64,000 nt of DNA from Steroidobacteraceae bacterium (GTDB taxonomy: Bacteria > Pseudomonadota > Gammaproteobacteria > Steroidobacterales > Steroidobacteraceae): NCBI GenBank assembly GCA_025458905.1, contig JALORN010000004.1, forward strand, positions 120,105 to 184,104, written 5' to 3'. The notes below the pieces were generated by a model. The model had not been told where the DNA came from, ran no database searches, and saw only the letters and a list, made by a program, of their open reading frames with translations. The translations under genes were made by a program, and so were the position numbers. This document shows, in pieces, positions 8,681 to 17,526 of this stretch. Each line of letters opens with the position of its first letter. Position 1 is the first letter of the stretch.

Positions 8681-9958
8681 TCACCCGGGCAGCGTCAGCC
8701 CGACGACGGCGCCGATCATCAGCGTCGCGAGGTTGCCGGACACCCAGGAACGGAAGCCGAGGCCGACGATCTCGGCGCGCCGGGCGGGGCAGAGCGTGGT
8801 CAGGGTCGACACCTGCAGGCCGATGCTCGCGAGGTTCGCGAACCCGCACATCGCGTAGACGAGGATCAGGGTCGAACGCGTCGAGAGGCCCGCGGTGCCG
8901 GCGGCCTGCGCCTCGGCGAGCTTCAGGTAGCCCACGTACTCGTTGAGGATCGCCTTCGTCCCCATGAACGCGCCGGCGTTCACGGCCTCGGCCCAGGGCA
9001 TGCCGAGCGCCCACATCAGCGGCGCGAACGCCCAGCCGAACACGCGCTGTACCGAGAGCGGCGCGCCGGCGACCGTCGGCAGCACGCCGAGCGCATGGTC
9101 GGCGAGCGCGACCAGCGCGAACACCACCATCAGCACCGCGATCACCGCGAGGAAGAGCTGCAGCCCGTCCATCGTGCCGCGCACGATCGCGTCGATGGCG
9201 CCGTCGTAGCGCAGCGCAGCCTCGTCGACGTCCCCGGCGCCCGCGCCGGTGCGGCTCTCGCCGGGCACCATGATGCGTGCGACGAGGAGCGAGGCGGGCA
9301 GGCAGATCAGCGAGGCCGTGACGATGTGCCCGAAGGCGTTGTCCAGCACGCGGGAGAGCGTCTGGCTGTAGAGGATCAGCACCACGCCCGACACCGTCGA
9401 CATGCCGAGCGTCATCACCATGAAGAGCTCGGACCGCGACAGCCGCGCGAGCCAGCCGCGCACCACCAGCGGCGCCTCGACGACGCCGAGGAAGACGTTC
9501 GCGCCCGCGTTCAGGCCGACCGCGCCGCCGATGCCGAGCGTGCGCTGCAGTGCCCAGGAGAGGCCGCGCACGATCCCGCGCAGCACGCCGAAGTGCCACA
9601 GCAGTGCGGCGAGGGCCGAGGTGAAGATCACCAGCGGCAGGATCTGGAAGGCGATGATCACCGGCGCCGGCATGCCCGGCTTCAGCTCGAACGGCAGCGG
9701 CGCGCCGCCGAGGTAGCCGAACATGTAGGCCGAGCCGGCGCGGCTCGACTGGTCGAGGACGTCGATCGCGCCGCTCGCGGCGCGCAGTGCTTCCCACACG
9801 GCCGGCACGCGCAGGATCACGAGTGCGCCGACGAGCTGCAGCGCGACGGCGCCGGCGATCCAGCGCCATCGCGGCAGCGCGCTCCGGTCCTCGGACAGTG
9901 CCCAGGCGATCGCGAGGACGAGCGCGATGCCGAGCGCGCTCTGCAGCATCGGCATCAT
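8681..9958 (-). CDS. Concentrative nucleoside transporter (NupC/CNT family)
   Basis: A 425-residue polytopic protein, the usual length for bacterial CNT symporters. The conserved segments GYLGGAPLPFELKPG (about 82), NVFLGVVEAPLVVRGWL (about 150) and MSTVSGVVLILYSQ (about 180) match the nucleoside/Na+ or H+ binding core. The later motif NEYVGYLKL...YAMCGFANLASIG (about 330-375) is also typical. It should import nucleosides across the inner membrane by cation symport. Two Met codons begin the frame (9958 and 9955). It starts 37 nt from the stop of the upstream Oar-like receptor gene on the same strand, so receptor, transporter and phosphatidyltransferase may form one unit. That suggests, but does not prove, that the receptor brings in a nucleoside-containing ligand. 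Confidence 0.93.
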   Translation of the reverse strand: MMPMLQSALGIALVLAIAWALSEDRSALPRWRWIAGAVALQLVGALVILRVPAVWEALRAASGAIDVLDQSSRAGSAYMFGYLGGAPLPFELKPGMPAPVIIAFQILPLVIFTSALAALLWHFGVLRGIVRGLSWALQRTLGIGGAVGLNAGANVFLGVVEAPLVVRGWLARLSRSELFMVMTLGMSTVSGVVLILYSQTLSRVLDNAFGHIVTASLICLPASLLVARIMVPGESRTGAGAGDVDEAALRYDGAIDAIVRGTMDGLQLFLAVIAVLMVVFALVALADHALGVLPTVAGAPLSVQRVFGWAFAPLMWALGMPWAEAVNAGAFMGTKAILNEYVGYLKLAEAQAAGTAGLSTRSTLILVYAMCGFANLASIGLQVSTLTTLCPARRAEIVGLGFRSWVSGNLATLMIGAVVGLTLPG

Positions 9959-9995
9959 CGGGCTCGCGATGGGGGTGGCGCGGACGGCATGCCGA

Positions 9996-12900
9996 TCAGA
10001 AGCGGGCCGTCAGGCCGAACTGGAACTGGCGCGGTGGCCCGCCGTTGCGCTGCACGAACGGCACGCCGCCGCCGAACTGCACCTGGTTCGAGGTCGTCGC
10101 GGCGTTGGCGAAGCCGGACTCGTTGTTCTCGTCCAGCAGGTTGAACACGTCGGCGTTCGCCTCGAGGCGCACCGGACCCAGTGCGAAGTCGTAGCGCAGG
10201 CCTAGGTCGAGGGTACGCGCCCACGGCAGCCGCGCCGAGTTGCGCGAGGCGCCGGGGTAACGGTCGGAGTTGCCGACGAAGCTCTCGCCGAAGGAGGCGC
10301 CGTCGCCGTTGAGGTCCTGGGTGCCGAAGATCCGCGCATCGGGCACGAGGTTCACGGGCTGCCCCGACTGCAGCAGCACAGCGAGCGAGACCGTGAGCCC
10401 GGGCAACGGGAACCAATAGCCGACCGCCGAGACGACGTGCCGTCGATCGTTGGCCGACGGCCCGCGGTCGGCGCCGAAGTCGTTGGCGTTGCTGGCGCGG
10501 AAGTTCAGGTCGTCGGTGTCGTTGACGAGGCGCGCGAGCGTGTAGGCGAAGCGCAGCGCCCAGGGGTCGCCGGCGCTGCGCTCGCGTGCGAGCTGCAGGG
10601 TCGCGGCCGAATACTCGGCCGCGCCGGCGGTCTCGGAGACGGTGATCTGGCGCGCCCCGCCCGGGCGCAGCGCCACCGGCCGCGAGGCGTCGGCCACGGC
10701 CTGGGCACGCACCAGCCCGAGCTGCGAGGCGCGCGCGATACGCGCCGCGTCGCTCGGCAGCGCGCGCAGCTCCGCGACCACCGCCGGCGTCAGTGCGGCG
10801 GCGTCCGGGACGAACGATGCGGGGGCGTTCAGGTCGCGCAGCCGCACGAGGTCGCGGCTGCGGTTGTGGATCAGGTCGACGCCGAGGGACCAGCGCTCGT
10901 CGATCTGGCGCTGCCAGCCGGCGGAGAGCTGCAGCGCCCGCGGGCTGCGGTAGCCATCCGGGTTCAGGATGCGCGCCTCGTTGACGATCGCCGTCTCGCG
11001 CAGCGCCTGTACCGCCGCGGGGGGCGGACAGGCGCTCGCCGAGGCGCAGGCGGGGCTGACGGTGAGGTTGCCGTCGAACGTGACGCGCCCGAGGTCGGTG
11101 CCGGCCGGCAGCAGGCCACGCGCGACGAGCTCGCCGAGCTGGGCGCGGAACGCGGCGCTGGTGGTGTTGCGCTGCAGCGCGTCCGAGATCACGGCGTAGG
11201 TCAGCTTGTCGTAGAAGAGCCCCGCACCCGCGCGCCACACGGTGCGCTCGTCGGGGCGGAAGTTCAGCGCCAGGCGCGGCGCGAGGTTGTCGCGGTCGCC
11301 GTCGCCGCTGCCCTCGGCGGTCAGCGAGTCGTAGTCCCAGCGCAGGCCGAGCGTGACGGTGAGCCGTGGGCTGATTCGCCACTCGTCCTCGACGTAGGCT
11401 GCGCTCAGGTTCTGCGGGCGGCCGAAGGCCCGGGGGCGCAGCTCGACCGCATAGCTCGCCACCCGCGGATCGAGCGCGAGGATGTCGCGCGCCCCGAGGC
11501 CCGTGCCGGGATTGCGCGCGCGCAGCGTGGCGAGCTGGGCAGCCGTCAGGTCCACCGTGTAGTTGCCATCGACGTTGCCGCCGCCGAGCAGCTCGAACTC
11601 GGCGCGCAGCCAGTCCGCGCCGAACGACAGGCGGTGCTCGCCGAACGCGCGCTCGAAGCGCTGCTTGAGCTGCCAGGTGCGCTCGCGGTCGTCGAACACG
11701 AAGCCGGGATGACCCACGACCGCGGCGACCAGGCCGGAGGGCTCGCGTGCCACCACCTGCGGGCCGGCCTGCCGCGCGCGGCCGTAGTCCCAGTCGAAGC
11801 TCGAGCGCAGCAGGCTGGTCTGCGACGACCACGCCTCGCCGGTGTACGCGAGGCTCGCCGCGAGCAGCAGCGAGTCGCGGTCCTGCTCCGACCCCGCGGA
11901 GGGGAACGTCGAGTTGCCGCCGCCGAAGCCGCCGCCGGCCCGTTCGATGGAGACGCTGCCGAGGTTCGCGCGCAGCGTGCCGCGCCAGCGCTCGCCGAAC
12001 TGCTGGTCGAGCCGCAGCGTCGCGAGCAGGGCGAGGTTGTCGCCGCGGACCGGCTCGCGCACGCCGAGCGCCGGTGCGTCGAGCACGGTGTCGAAGCGAT
12101 CGCGGGTGTACTCGACGTTGGCGAAGAAGAAGCTGCGGTCGCGCACGATCGGCCCGCCGACCGCGAACCCGCCCTGCCAGCGCCCGAAACTGTCGCCGAC
12201 GAAGTTGCCGGAGAGGTCGCGCTGCAGGAAGGGCGTGGCGGCGTCGGGCGGGCGGCCGGGCCGCGACAGCAGGAACACCTCGCCCTCGAACTCGTTCGTG
12301 CCCGAGCGCGAGGAGACGTTCACCACGCCGTTGGCGGTGCGGCCGAACTCCGCCGAGAAGCTGTTGGCCAGCACCGTCACGTCGCGCGTCGCACCGACCG
12401 GCACCGGGAACTTCTGGCCGCCGAGGAAGTTCTCGTTGTTGTCGAGGCCGTCGATCAGGTAGTTGACGAACAGGCCGTTCGCGCCGTTGATCGACACCGC
12501 GGGGGCCTCGGGGAAGAAGCCCGTGGAGGGCACGACGTTCGGCAGCCGCACCAGCGCGCGCAGCACGTCGCGGCCCTCGAGCGGCAGGCGGGCGAGCTCC
12601 TCGGCCCGCAGCGTCGCCGAGACCTCGGCGTTCACCTGGTTCAGCGCGGTCACGGCCCGCGGTGCCGCCACCGTGACGGTCTCGAGCGGCGCGTCGCCCG
12701 CGCCCGGCGCGACGCCGAGGGTGATCGACTGGACGTGGTTGTTGCGCAGGGTCGGCAGCTCGCCCGTCGCGAGCATCGCGCCGTCCGCGCCGAGCACGCG
12801 CACGACGTAGCGCCCGCCGGTCGCGAGGGCCGCGAAGCGCGCCTGGCCGCGCGCATCGCTGCGCGCCTCCTCGCGGTAGCCGATGTCCGGGTTCTCGAGC

Positions 12901-13043
12901 CGTACCACGAGGCCCGGCTGCGGGATCGACCCGTCGCGCGAGACCACCGACACCGAGAGGCCAGCCTGCTGTGCGAGCGTCGGGACGCTCGCCGTGAGTG
13001 CCAGCAGGGCGCATGCCGTCGACCTTCGAATCATCCCCGTCAT
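9996..13043 (-). CDS. Oar-like TonB-dependent receptor with carboxypeptidase-regulatory domain
   Basis: About 1015 residues. The start at 13043 (or the in-frame ATG at 13034) is chosen because a signal peptide follows at once (MIRRSTACALLALTAS, cleavage after LAQ) and GGGAG lies just upstream; the frame is open further upstream to 13190 but without a signal. An Ig-like carboxypeptidase-regulatory domain (about 25-115) precedes the plug (about 130-240; VNYLIDGLDNNEN, FSAEFGRTANGVVNVSSRSG). A long beta-barrel follows, ending FQFGLTARF with terminal Phe. Oar-type receptors are known from myxobacteria, Acidobacteria and many Gammaproteobacteria, where they import large peptides or glycans or export proteins. 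The neighbouring nucleoside transporter may hint at ligand class. A divergent promoter region of about 210 nt separates it from the transglutaminase cluster. Confidence 0.9.
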   Translation of the reverse strand: MTGMIRRSTACALLALTASVPTLAQQAGLSVSVVSRDGSIPQPGLVVRLENPDIGYREEARSDARGQARFAALATGGRYVVRVLGADGAMLATGELPTLRNNHVQSITLGVAPGAGDAPLETVTVAAPRAVTALNQVNAEVSATLRAEELARLPLEGRDVLRALVRLPNVVPSTGFFPEAPAVSINGANGLFVNYLIDGLDNNENFLGGQKFPVPVGATRDVTVLANSFSAEFGRTANGVVNVSSRSGTNEFEGEVFLLSRPGRPPDAATPFLQRDLSGNFVGDSFGRWQGGFAVGGPIVRDRSFFFANVEYTRDRFDTVLDAPALGVREPVRGDNLALLATLRLDQQFGERWRGTLRANLGSVSIERAGGGFGGGNSTFPSAGSEQDRDSLLLAASLAYTGEAWSSQTSLLRSSFDWDYGRARQAGPQVVAREPSGLVAAVVGHPGFVFDDRERTWQLKQRFERAFGEHRLSFGADWLRAEFELLGGGNVDGNYTVDLTAAQLATLRARNPGTGLGARDILALDPRVASYAVELRPRAFGRPQNLSAAYVEDEWRISPRLTVTLGLRWDYDSLTAEGSGDGDRDNLAPRLALNFRPDERTVWRAGAGLFYDKLTYAVISDALQRNTTSAAFRAQLGELVARGLLPAGTDLGRVTFDGNLTVSPACASASACPPPAAVQALRETAIVNEARILNPDGYRSPRALQLSAGWQRQIDERWSLGVDLIHNRSRDLVRLRDLNAPASFVPDAAALTPAVVAELRALPSDAARIARASQLGLVRAQAVADASRPVALRPGGARQITVSETAGAAEYSAATLQLARERSAGDPWALRFAYTLARLVNDTDDLNFRASNANDFGADRGPSANDRRHVVSAVGYWFPLPGLTVSLAVLLQSGQPVNLVPDARIFGTQDLNGDGASFGESFVGNSDRYPGASRNSARLPWARTLDLGLRYDFALGPVRLEANADVFNLLDENNESGFANAATTSNQVQFGGGVPFVQRNGGPPRQFQFGLTARF

Positions 13044-13254
13044 TGACTCCCGGGCCGGTGGCCACGGATGCGCGGCGCCCCCTCGGCCACACCGCAATCT
13101 ACACCGTCCGGCGCGCGCGATGTCGCCGCTGCATCGGCCGGCGCGGCCGCGCCGGGTCATCCGGTGGCGCACCCGCGACTTCCCGGGCACCTACAGGCGC
13201 CCGCAGAGGCCCGTGTTAGCCTGCCGCGCCCATGCTGCGACCGATGCCTCGCCC

Positions 13255-14133
13255 ATGACCATCCTCCACGTCAGGCACAGGACCACCTATCGCTATCGAC
13301 GGCCGGTGCAGTTCGGCGAGCACCGCCTGATGTCACGGCCGCGGGACAGCCACGACCTGCGACTGATCGACACGTCGCTGTCGATCGACCCGGCGCCGAG
13401 CGCCGTGCGCTGGCTGCACGACGTGTTCGGCAACTCGATCGCGCTGGTCAGCATCGCGCAGCCGTGCGCGCAGCTGGTGTTCGAGTCGGGCTTCCGCGCC
13501 GAGCATTTTCCCGCGCCGTTGCAGGCGATCGAGGTCGAACCGTACGCGGCGCGCTTCCCGTTCAGCTATTCCGCCGAGGATGCGGTCGACCTCGGCCGCA
13601 CCAAGGAGCGCCACTACAGCGATCCCGAACATCGGGTCGACGCCTGGGCGCGGGCGCAGCTCGAGCAGGTCCCCGGGGGGTCGACGCTCGGCGTGCTGAC
13701 CGCGATGACCAGCGCGATCAAGTCGCAGTTCCGGTACCAGGCGCGCGACGCGGTCGGCGTGCAGAGCCCGCTCGAGACGCTCGCGTTCGGGTCTGGAAGC
13801 TGTCGCGACTTCGCGGTGTTCATGATGGAGGCGGTGCGCAGCCTCGGTCTCGCGGCGCGCTTCGTGTCGGGCTACCTCTACGACGAGCGGCTGGTCGGCG
13901 CGGGCAGCGGCCTGGTGGGGCTCGGTGCCACGCACGCGTGGCTGCAGGTCTACCTCCCCGGGGCAGGCTGGGTCGAGTTCGACCCGACCAACGCCCTCGT
14001 CGGCGGCCGCAACCTGATCCGCGTGGCCGTGGCGCGCGACGCCTCGCAGGCCGCGCCGCTCGCAGGCAGCTTCACCGGCCTGCCGGACGACCCGCTCGGC
14101 ATGGAAGTCGAGGTGCAGGTCACGACGGAGTGA
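13255..14133 (+). CDS. Transglutaminase-like cysteine protease family protein (set 1)
   Basis: A 292-residue cytoplasmic-looking protein. The ATG at 13255 gives the canonical start (MTILHVRHRTTYRY) of the bacterial transglutaminase N-terminal domain, a beta region of about 80 residues. The catalytic triad is intact: Cys in GSGSCRDFA (about 182), His in THAWLQVY (about 226) and Asp in FDPTN (about 241). Bacterial relatives of this type are predicted proteases or amide-bond enzymes rather than protein cross-linkers. They co-occur with circularly permuted ATP-grasp and alpha-E proteins, as here. Its 3' end overlaps the convergent transglutaminase gene by 14 nt (14120-14133). It is the only rightward gene in the left half of the cluster. 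The substrate is unknown. Confidence 0.9.
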   Translation: MTILHVRHRTTYRYRRPVQFGEHRLMSRPRDSHDLRLIDTSLSIDPAPSAVRWLHDVFGNSIALVSIAQPCAQLVFESGFRAEHFPAPLQAIEVEPYAARFPFSYSAEDAVDLGRTKERHYSDPEHRVDAWARAQLEQVPGGSTLGVLTAMTSAIKSQFRYQARDAVGVQSPLETLAFGSGSCRDFAVFMMEAVRSLGLAARFVSGYLYDERLVGAGSGLVGLGATHAWLQVYLPGAGWVEFDPTNALVGGRNLIRVAVARDASQAAPLAGSFTGLPDDPLGMEVEVQVTTE

Positions 14134-15079
14134 CCGGCACGACGGCGACGCGAACGGCGAGCCCGTGCCGCCCGCCGCCGATGATCACGCCACGCAGCGG
14201 CGAGACGTCGCCGAAGTCGCGACCCCAGGCGATCGCGACGTGGTCGATGCCGACGTGGCAACCGTTGGTCGGGTCCAGCTCGACCCAGCCGAACGGCGGG
14301 GCATAGACCGCGACCCAGGCGTGCGAGGCATCGTGGCCGACCAGTCGTTGCCGCGCCTCGTCGCGCGCCGCCGCCCGTACGTCGCCGGCGACCGCCGCGG
14401 CGGCGGAGTCGGTCTGCGGCGCGCGGGCCGGCGGACGACTGTGGAGGTAGCCGCTGACGTAGCGCGCGGCGAGCCCCCGCGAGCGCAGGCAGGCGATCAT
14501 GACGTGTGCGAAGTCCTGGCAGACGCCGCGGCGCCGGCTCAGCACCTCGGTCGTGGGCGTCGCCACGCTGGTCTCGCCGGGCGCGTAGGTGATGTCGCCG
14601 TGCAGCCGCGACATCAGTGCGACCGCGCCCTCGAGCAGCGGTCGCTGTGGCGCGAACGCGTCGGCCGCGTAGTCCACGAACTGCTGCTTGATCCGCACGT
14701 GCGGCGACTCGTGCCGGAAGCGCCGCGCTTCCAGCACCTCGTGCGAGGGCGAGAGACCGTCGAAGTCGAGGCGGGCACGGCACAGTTCCCAGGGGTTCGA
14801 GTCCGCGGCGCGCAACACGGGGCGCGGGTGGACCTCGACCTGCATCTCGCTGGTGACGTCCAGCCGGCGATGGGTGGTGGCGATCTCGATGCGCGTCACC
14901 GGGTTGCCGAAGGCGTCCACTTCCTCGCGCCTCGAGACGCTCGCAGGCGAGATGCTGACGGCATGCTCCAGGCACCGCTGGAACGGCGCCGGTCGCGGCA
15001 CCAGGTGCAGCAGGTGGTGCGCGTGCGCCACGTCGCTCTGGTAGTCGTAGACGGTCTCGTGGCGGATGCGGTACTGCAC
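14120..15079 (-). CDS. Transglutaminase-like cysteine protease family protein (set 1)
   Basis: About 319 residues, reading MQYRIRHETVYDYQ from a GTG at 15079, 5 nt after the stop of the ATP-grasp/alpha-E fusion gene. The N-terminal transglutaminase-associated beta domain is followed by the core with Cys in GVCQDFAHVM (about 186), His in SHAWVAVY (about 252) and Asp in ELDPTN (about 267). An insert rich in Ala/Arg (about 215-240) separates the Cys and His segments and may be a surface loop. In family members these residues form a papain-like catalytic triad. Spacing and strand put it in one operon with the fusion gene and the DUF2126 gene upstream. It resembles, but does not duplicate, the convergent gene at 13255. 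Target and product are unknown. Confidence 0.9.
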   Translation of the reverse strand: MQYRIRHETVYDYQSDVAHAHHLLHLVPRPAPFQRCLEHAVSISPASVSRREEVDAFGNPVTRIEIATTHRRLDVTSEMQVEVHPRPVLRAADSNPWELCRARLDFDGLSPSHEVLEARRFRHESPHVRIKQQFVDYAADAFAPQRPLLEGAVALMSRLHGDITYAPGETSVATPTTEVLSRRRGVCQDFAHVMIACLRSRGLAARYVSGYLHSRPPARAPQTDSAAAAVAGDVRAAARDEARQRLVGHDASHAWVAVYAPPFGWVELDPTNGCHVGIDHVAIAWGRDFGDVSPLRGVIIGGGRHGLAVRVAVVPVTPS

Positions 15080-15084
15080 GGGCG

Positions 15085-17508
15085 TCAGCTGGCGAGCGAC
15101 TGCAGCTGCGAATCGGTGTGGGTGAAGTAGCGGCGCGACAGCGCGTCGGAGAGCGCGCCGGCGCCAGCCGCCAGGCCGCGCAGCTGCGCGGCGATGCGGC
15201 TGCGCTCGGCGGCGCCTGCGCCGTCGTCGCGCTCGACCGCCTCGAGCTGCGTCTCGGTGGGCACCGGCAGCGAACCGTGCAGCACCGACTCGGGGCCGCT
15301 GCCGAGCGACTCGTCGAGGCTCGACAGCTCGGCGCCGATGCCGGCCATCTGGAAGTAGACCGACGATGGGTGCGCATGCTCGGTCAACAGCAGCGCCAGC
15401 AGCGAGCGCAGTTGCGGTGCGCCCGTGAAGCGGGCGCGGTAGGCGACGACGCTGTCGAACACGTCCAGCAGCCACTCGAGCTCGCGCGGCCGGGTGGCCG
15501 CCGCCGACTCCAGCTGCAGCGCGAGCAGGGTCGCCACCGACTGCAGCCGCTCGATGCGGCGCCCGAGGCGCATCAGGCGCCAGCCCTCGTCGCGCGTCAT
15601 GTCCTCGCTGGCGAAGCCGCGCATCGCCGCCAGCGCGACCAGCAGTCGTTCCAGCGCCTCGCGCGGGTTCTCGATCGACGCCGCCGACTCCTGCAGCTGG
15701 CGTTGCAGCCCGACGACCGTCCGCCAGTAGCGCTCCGAGAGCCGGCTGCGGACCTGCGACGCCGACCACGCCAGCCGCCGCACGTCGGCCGCCAGCCCGG
15801 TGGCGTCGGCGACGTCGCGCAGCGCGGCCGCCGGGTCGGTCGCGGGCGCGACCGCCCCGAGCGCGCGGCAGACGCCGAGCGCATGGCCGAAGGCGCTGGC
15901 GTCCACCTGCAGGCCGAGCGTGCTGCGCAGCAGTCGTGCCTTGTCGTCGCAGCGCACGGCATAGCGCCCGAGCCAGAAGAGGTTCTCCACCAGTCGTGAC
16001 GGCAGCTCGTCCGGCCGTGCGACCGCCGCCGCGGGACCGGCGCCGCGCGGCGCGCCGGGCGTCACCGGCGCATCGTCCAGCACCCAGATGTCCTTGCTGC
16101 CGCCACCGCGCTGCGTCGAGACGACGTCGATCGTGCCTTCGTGGGCGACGCGCGCGAGACCGCCCGGCATGACGCGATAGCCGTCGGCGCCGGCGATCGC
16201 GTAGACCCGGATCGTCAGTGCCCGGCGCGCGAACCCGGACGTCGGGGCACTGCGCCACATCGGCGCCTGCGACAGCGCGATGTACTCCTGGGCGACGAAC
16301 GCATAGGGCCGGGCCTTCAGTCGCGCGACCAGGCGCTCCCGCGCCGCGCCGTCCAGCTGGTAGCCGAACACGGGTTCGAAGCGCTGGTTCGGATAGGCAG
16401 GCTTGATGACGAGCCGGTCGAGGTTCGCCAGCACGTGCGACAACGCCGGGCGCTCGCCGCACCACCAGGTCGCGACCGACGGCAGGCGCAGCGCCTCGTC
16501 GAGCAGCCGCGCGCACAGGCCGGGCATGAAGCCGAGCCAGCCGGCCGACTCGAGCACGCCGCTGCCGAGCGCGTTGGCGAGGGTGACCCGGCCGGCGCGC
16601 ACCGCCGCCAGCAGTCCCGCAACGCCGAGCGCCGAGTCGCTGCGAAGCTCGAGGGGATCGCAGAAGTCGTCGTCGAGGCGCCGCAGGATCGCGTGCACCC
16701 GCCGCAGCCCGCCGAGCGTCTTCAGGTAGACGGTCGTGTCGCGCACCGTCAGGTCGCTGCCCTCGACCAGCGGCCAGCCGAGCTGGCGCGCGAGGAAGGC
16801 ATGTTCGAAATAGGTCTCGTTGAACGGGCCCGGTGTCAGGATCACCGCCAGCGGCGAGCCGCTCTCCTCGATCGCGCCGAGCACGCGCTCCCGCAGGCCG
16901 TCGAACACGTCGCGGACGCGGCGCACCCGCAGGTCGCGACAGGCGTCCGGCAGCACTTGCTCGAGGATCTCGCGGTTCTCGAGCGCATACCCTGCGCCCG
17001 AGGGCGCCTGCGCGCGGTCGCCGAGCACCCACCAGCGCCCGTCCGGCGCACGCGCGAGGTCGGCCGCGTAGACGTGCAGCCAGCGTCCGCCGCGCGGCTT
17101 CACGCCGACACAGGGCCAGAGGAAGTTGGGGTGGCCGAAGGCGAGCTCGGTCGGCGCGAGGCCTTCGGCCAGCAGCCGCTGCGGCCCGTAGAGGTCGCGC
17201 AGCAGGGCATCGAGCAGGGTGGCGCGCTGCGCGACCCCCGCCTCGATGCCGCGCCACTCGTCGGCGCCGACCAGCAGTGGCAGCGGGTCCAGGTCCCAGG
17301 GGCGGTCGGCACCCTGCGGGTCGGCATAGACGTTGTAGGTGACGCCGTTGTCGACGATCAGGCGCCGCGTCAGCTCGATGCTGCGCCGTGCGGCGGTCGC
17401 GTCCATGCGGCCGAGCCGCTCGAGCAGCGCGCGCCAGTGCGGGCGCGGGACGCCCTGCGCGTCGGCCATCTCGTCGTAGCGGGTCGCCTTCAGGAACGAC
17501 AGCGGCAC
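15085..17508 (-). CDS. Fusion of circularly permuted ATP-grasp and alpha-E domains
   Basis: An 807-residue two-domain protein. Residues about 1-475 are a circularly permuted ATP-grasp ligase (DUF404/DUF407 type), with the signatures NVYADPQG, ALENREILEQVLP, LTPGPFNETYFEHAFLA, ILRRLDDDF and RGGGSKDIWVLD. Residues about 498-800 are an alpha-E domain (DUF403), all-helical, beginning SRLVENLFWLGRYAVRCDDKARLL. Established comparative genomics treats these as partners in an ATP-dependent amide-ligase system of unknown product. Here they are joined, while a second, unfused pair is encoded at 20932-23390. An acidic, Ala-rich linker of about 25 residues separates the domains. The gene sits 18 nt downstream of the DUF2126 gene and 5 nt upstream of a transglutaminase gene, so the three are almost certainly co-transcribed. 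Confidence 0.9.
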   Translation of the reverse strand: MPLSFLKATRYDEMADAQGVPRPHWRALLERLGRMDATAARRSIELTRRLIVDNGVTYNVYADPQGADRPWDLDPLPLLVGADEWRGIEAGVAQRATLLDALLRDLYGPQRLLAEGLAPTELAFGHPNFLWPCVGVKPRGGRWLHVYAADLARAPDGRWWVLGDRAQAPSGAGYALENREILEQVLPDACRDLRVRRVRDVFDGLRERVLGAIEESGSPLAVILTPGPFNETYFEHAFLARQLGWPLVEGSDLTVRDTTVYLKTLGGLRRVHAILRRLDDDFCDPLELRSDSALGVAGLLAAVRAGRVTLANALGSGVLESAGWLGFMPGLCARLLDEALRLPSVATWWCGERPALSHVLANLDRLVIKPAYPNQRFEPVFGYQLDGAARERLVARLKARPYAFVAQEYIALSQAPMWRSAPTSGFARRALTIRVYAIAGADGYRVMPGGLARVAHEGTIDVVSTQRGGGSKDIWVLDDAPVTPGAPRGAGPAAAVARPDELPSRLVENLFWLGRYAVRCDDKARLLRSTLGLQVDASAFGHALGVCRALGAVAPATDPAAALRDVADATGLAADVRRLAWSASQVRSRLSERYWRTVVGLQRQLQESAASIENPREALERLLVALAAMRGFASEDMTRDEGWRLMRLGRRIERLQSVATLLALQLESAAATRPRELEWLLDVFDSVVAYRARFTGAPQLRSLLALLLTEHAHPSSVYFQMAGIGAELSSLDESLGSGPESVLHGSLPVPTETQLEAVERDDGAGAAERSRIAAQLRGLAAGAGALSDALSRRYFTHTDSQLQSLAS

Positions 17509-17526
17509 TGCGCGATCCCGGGAGAC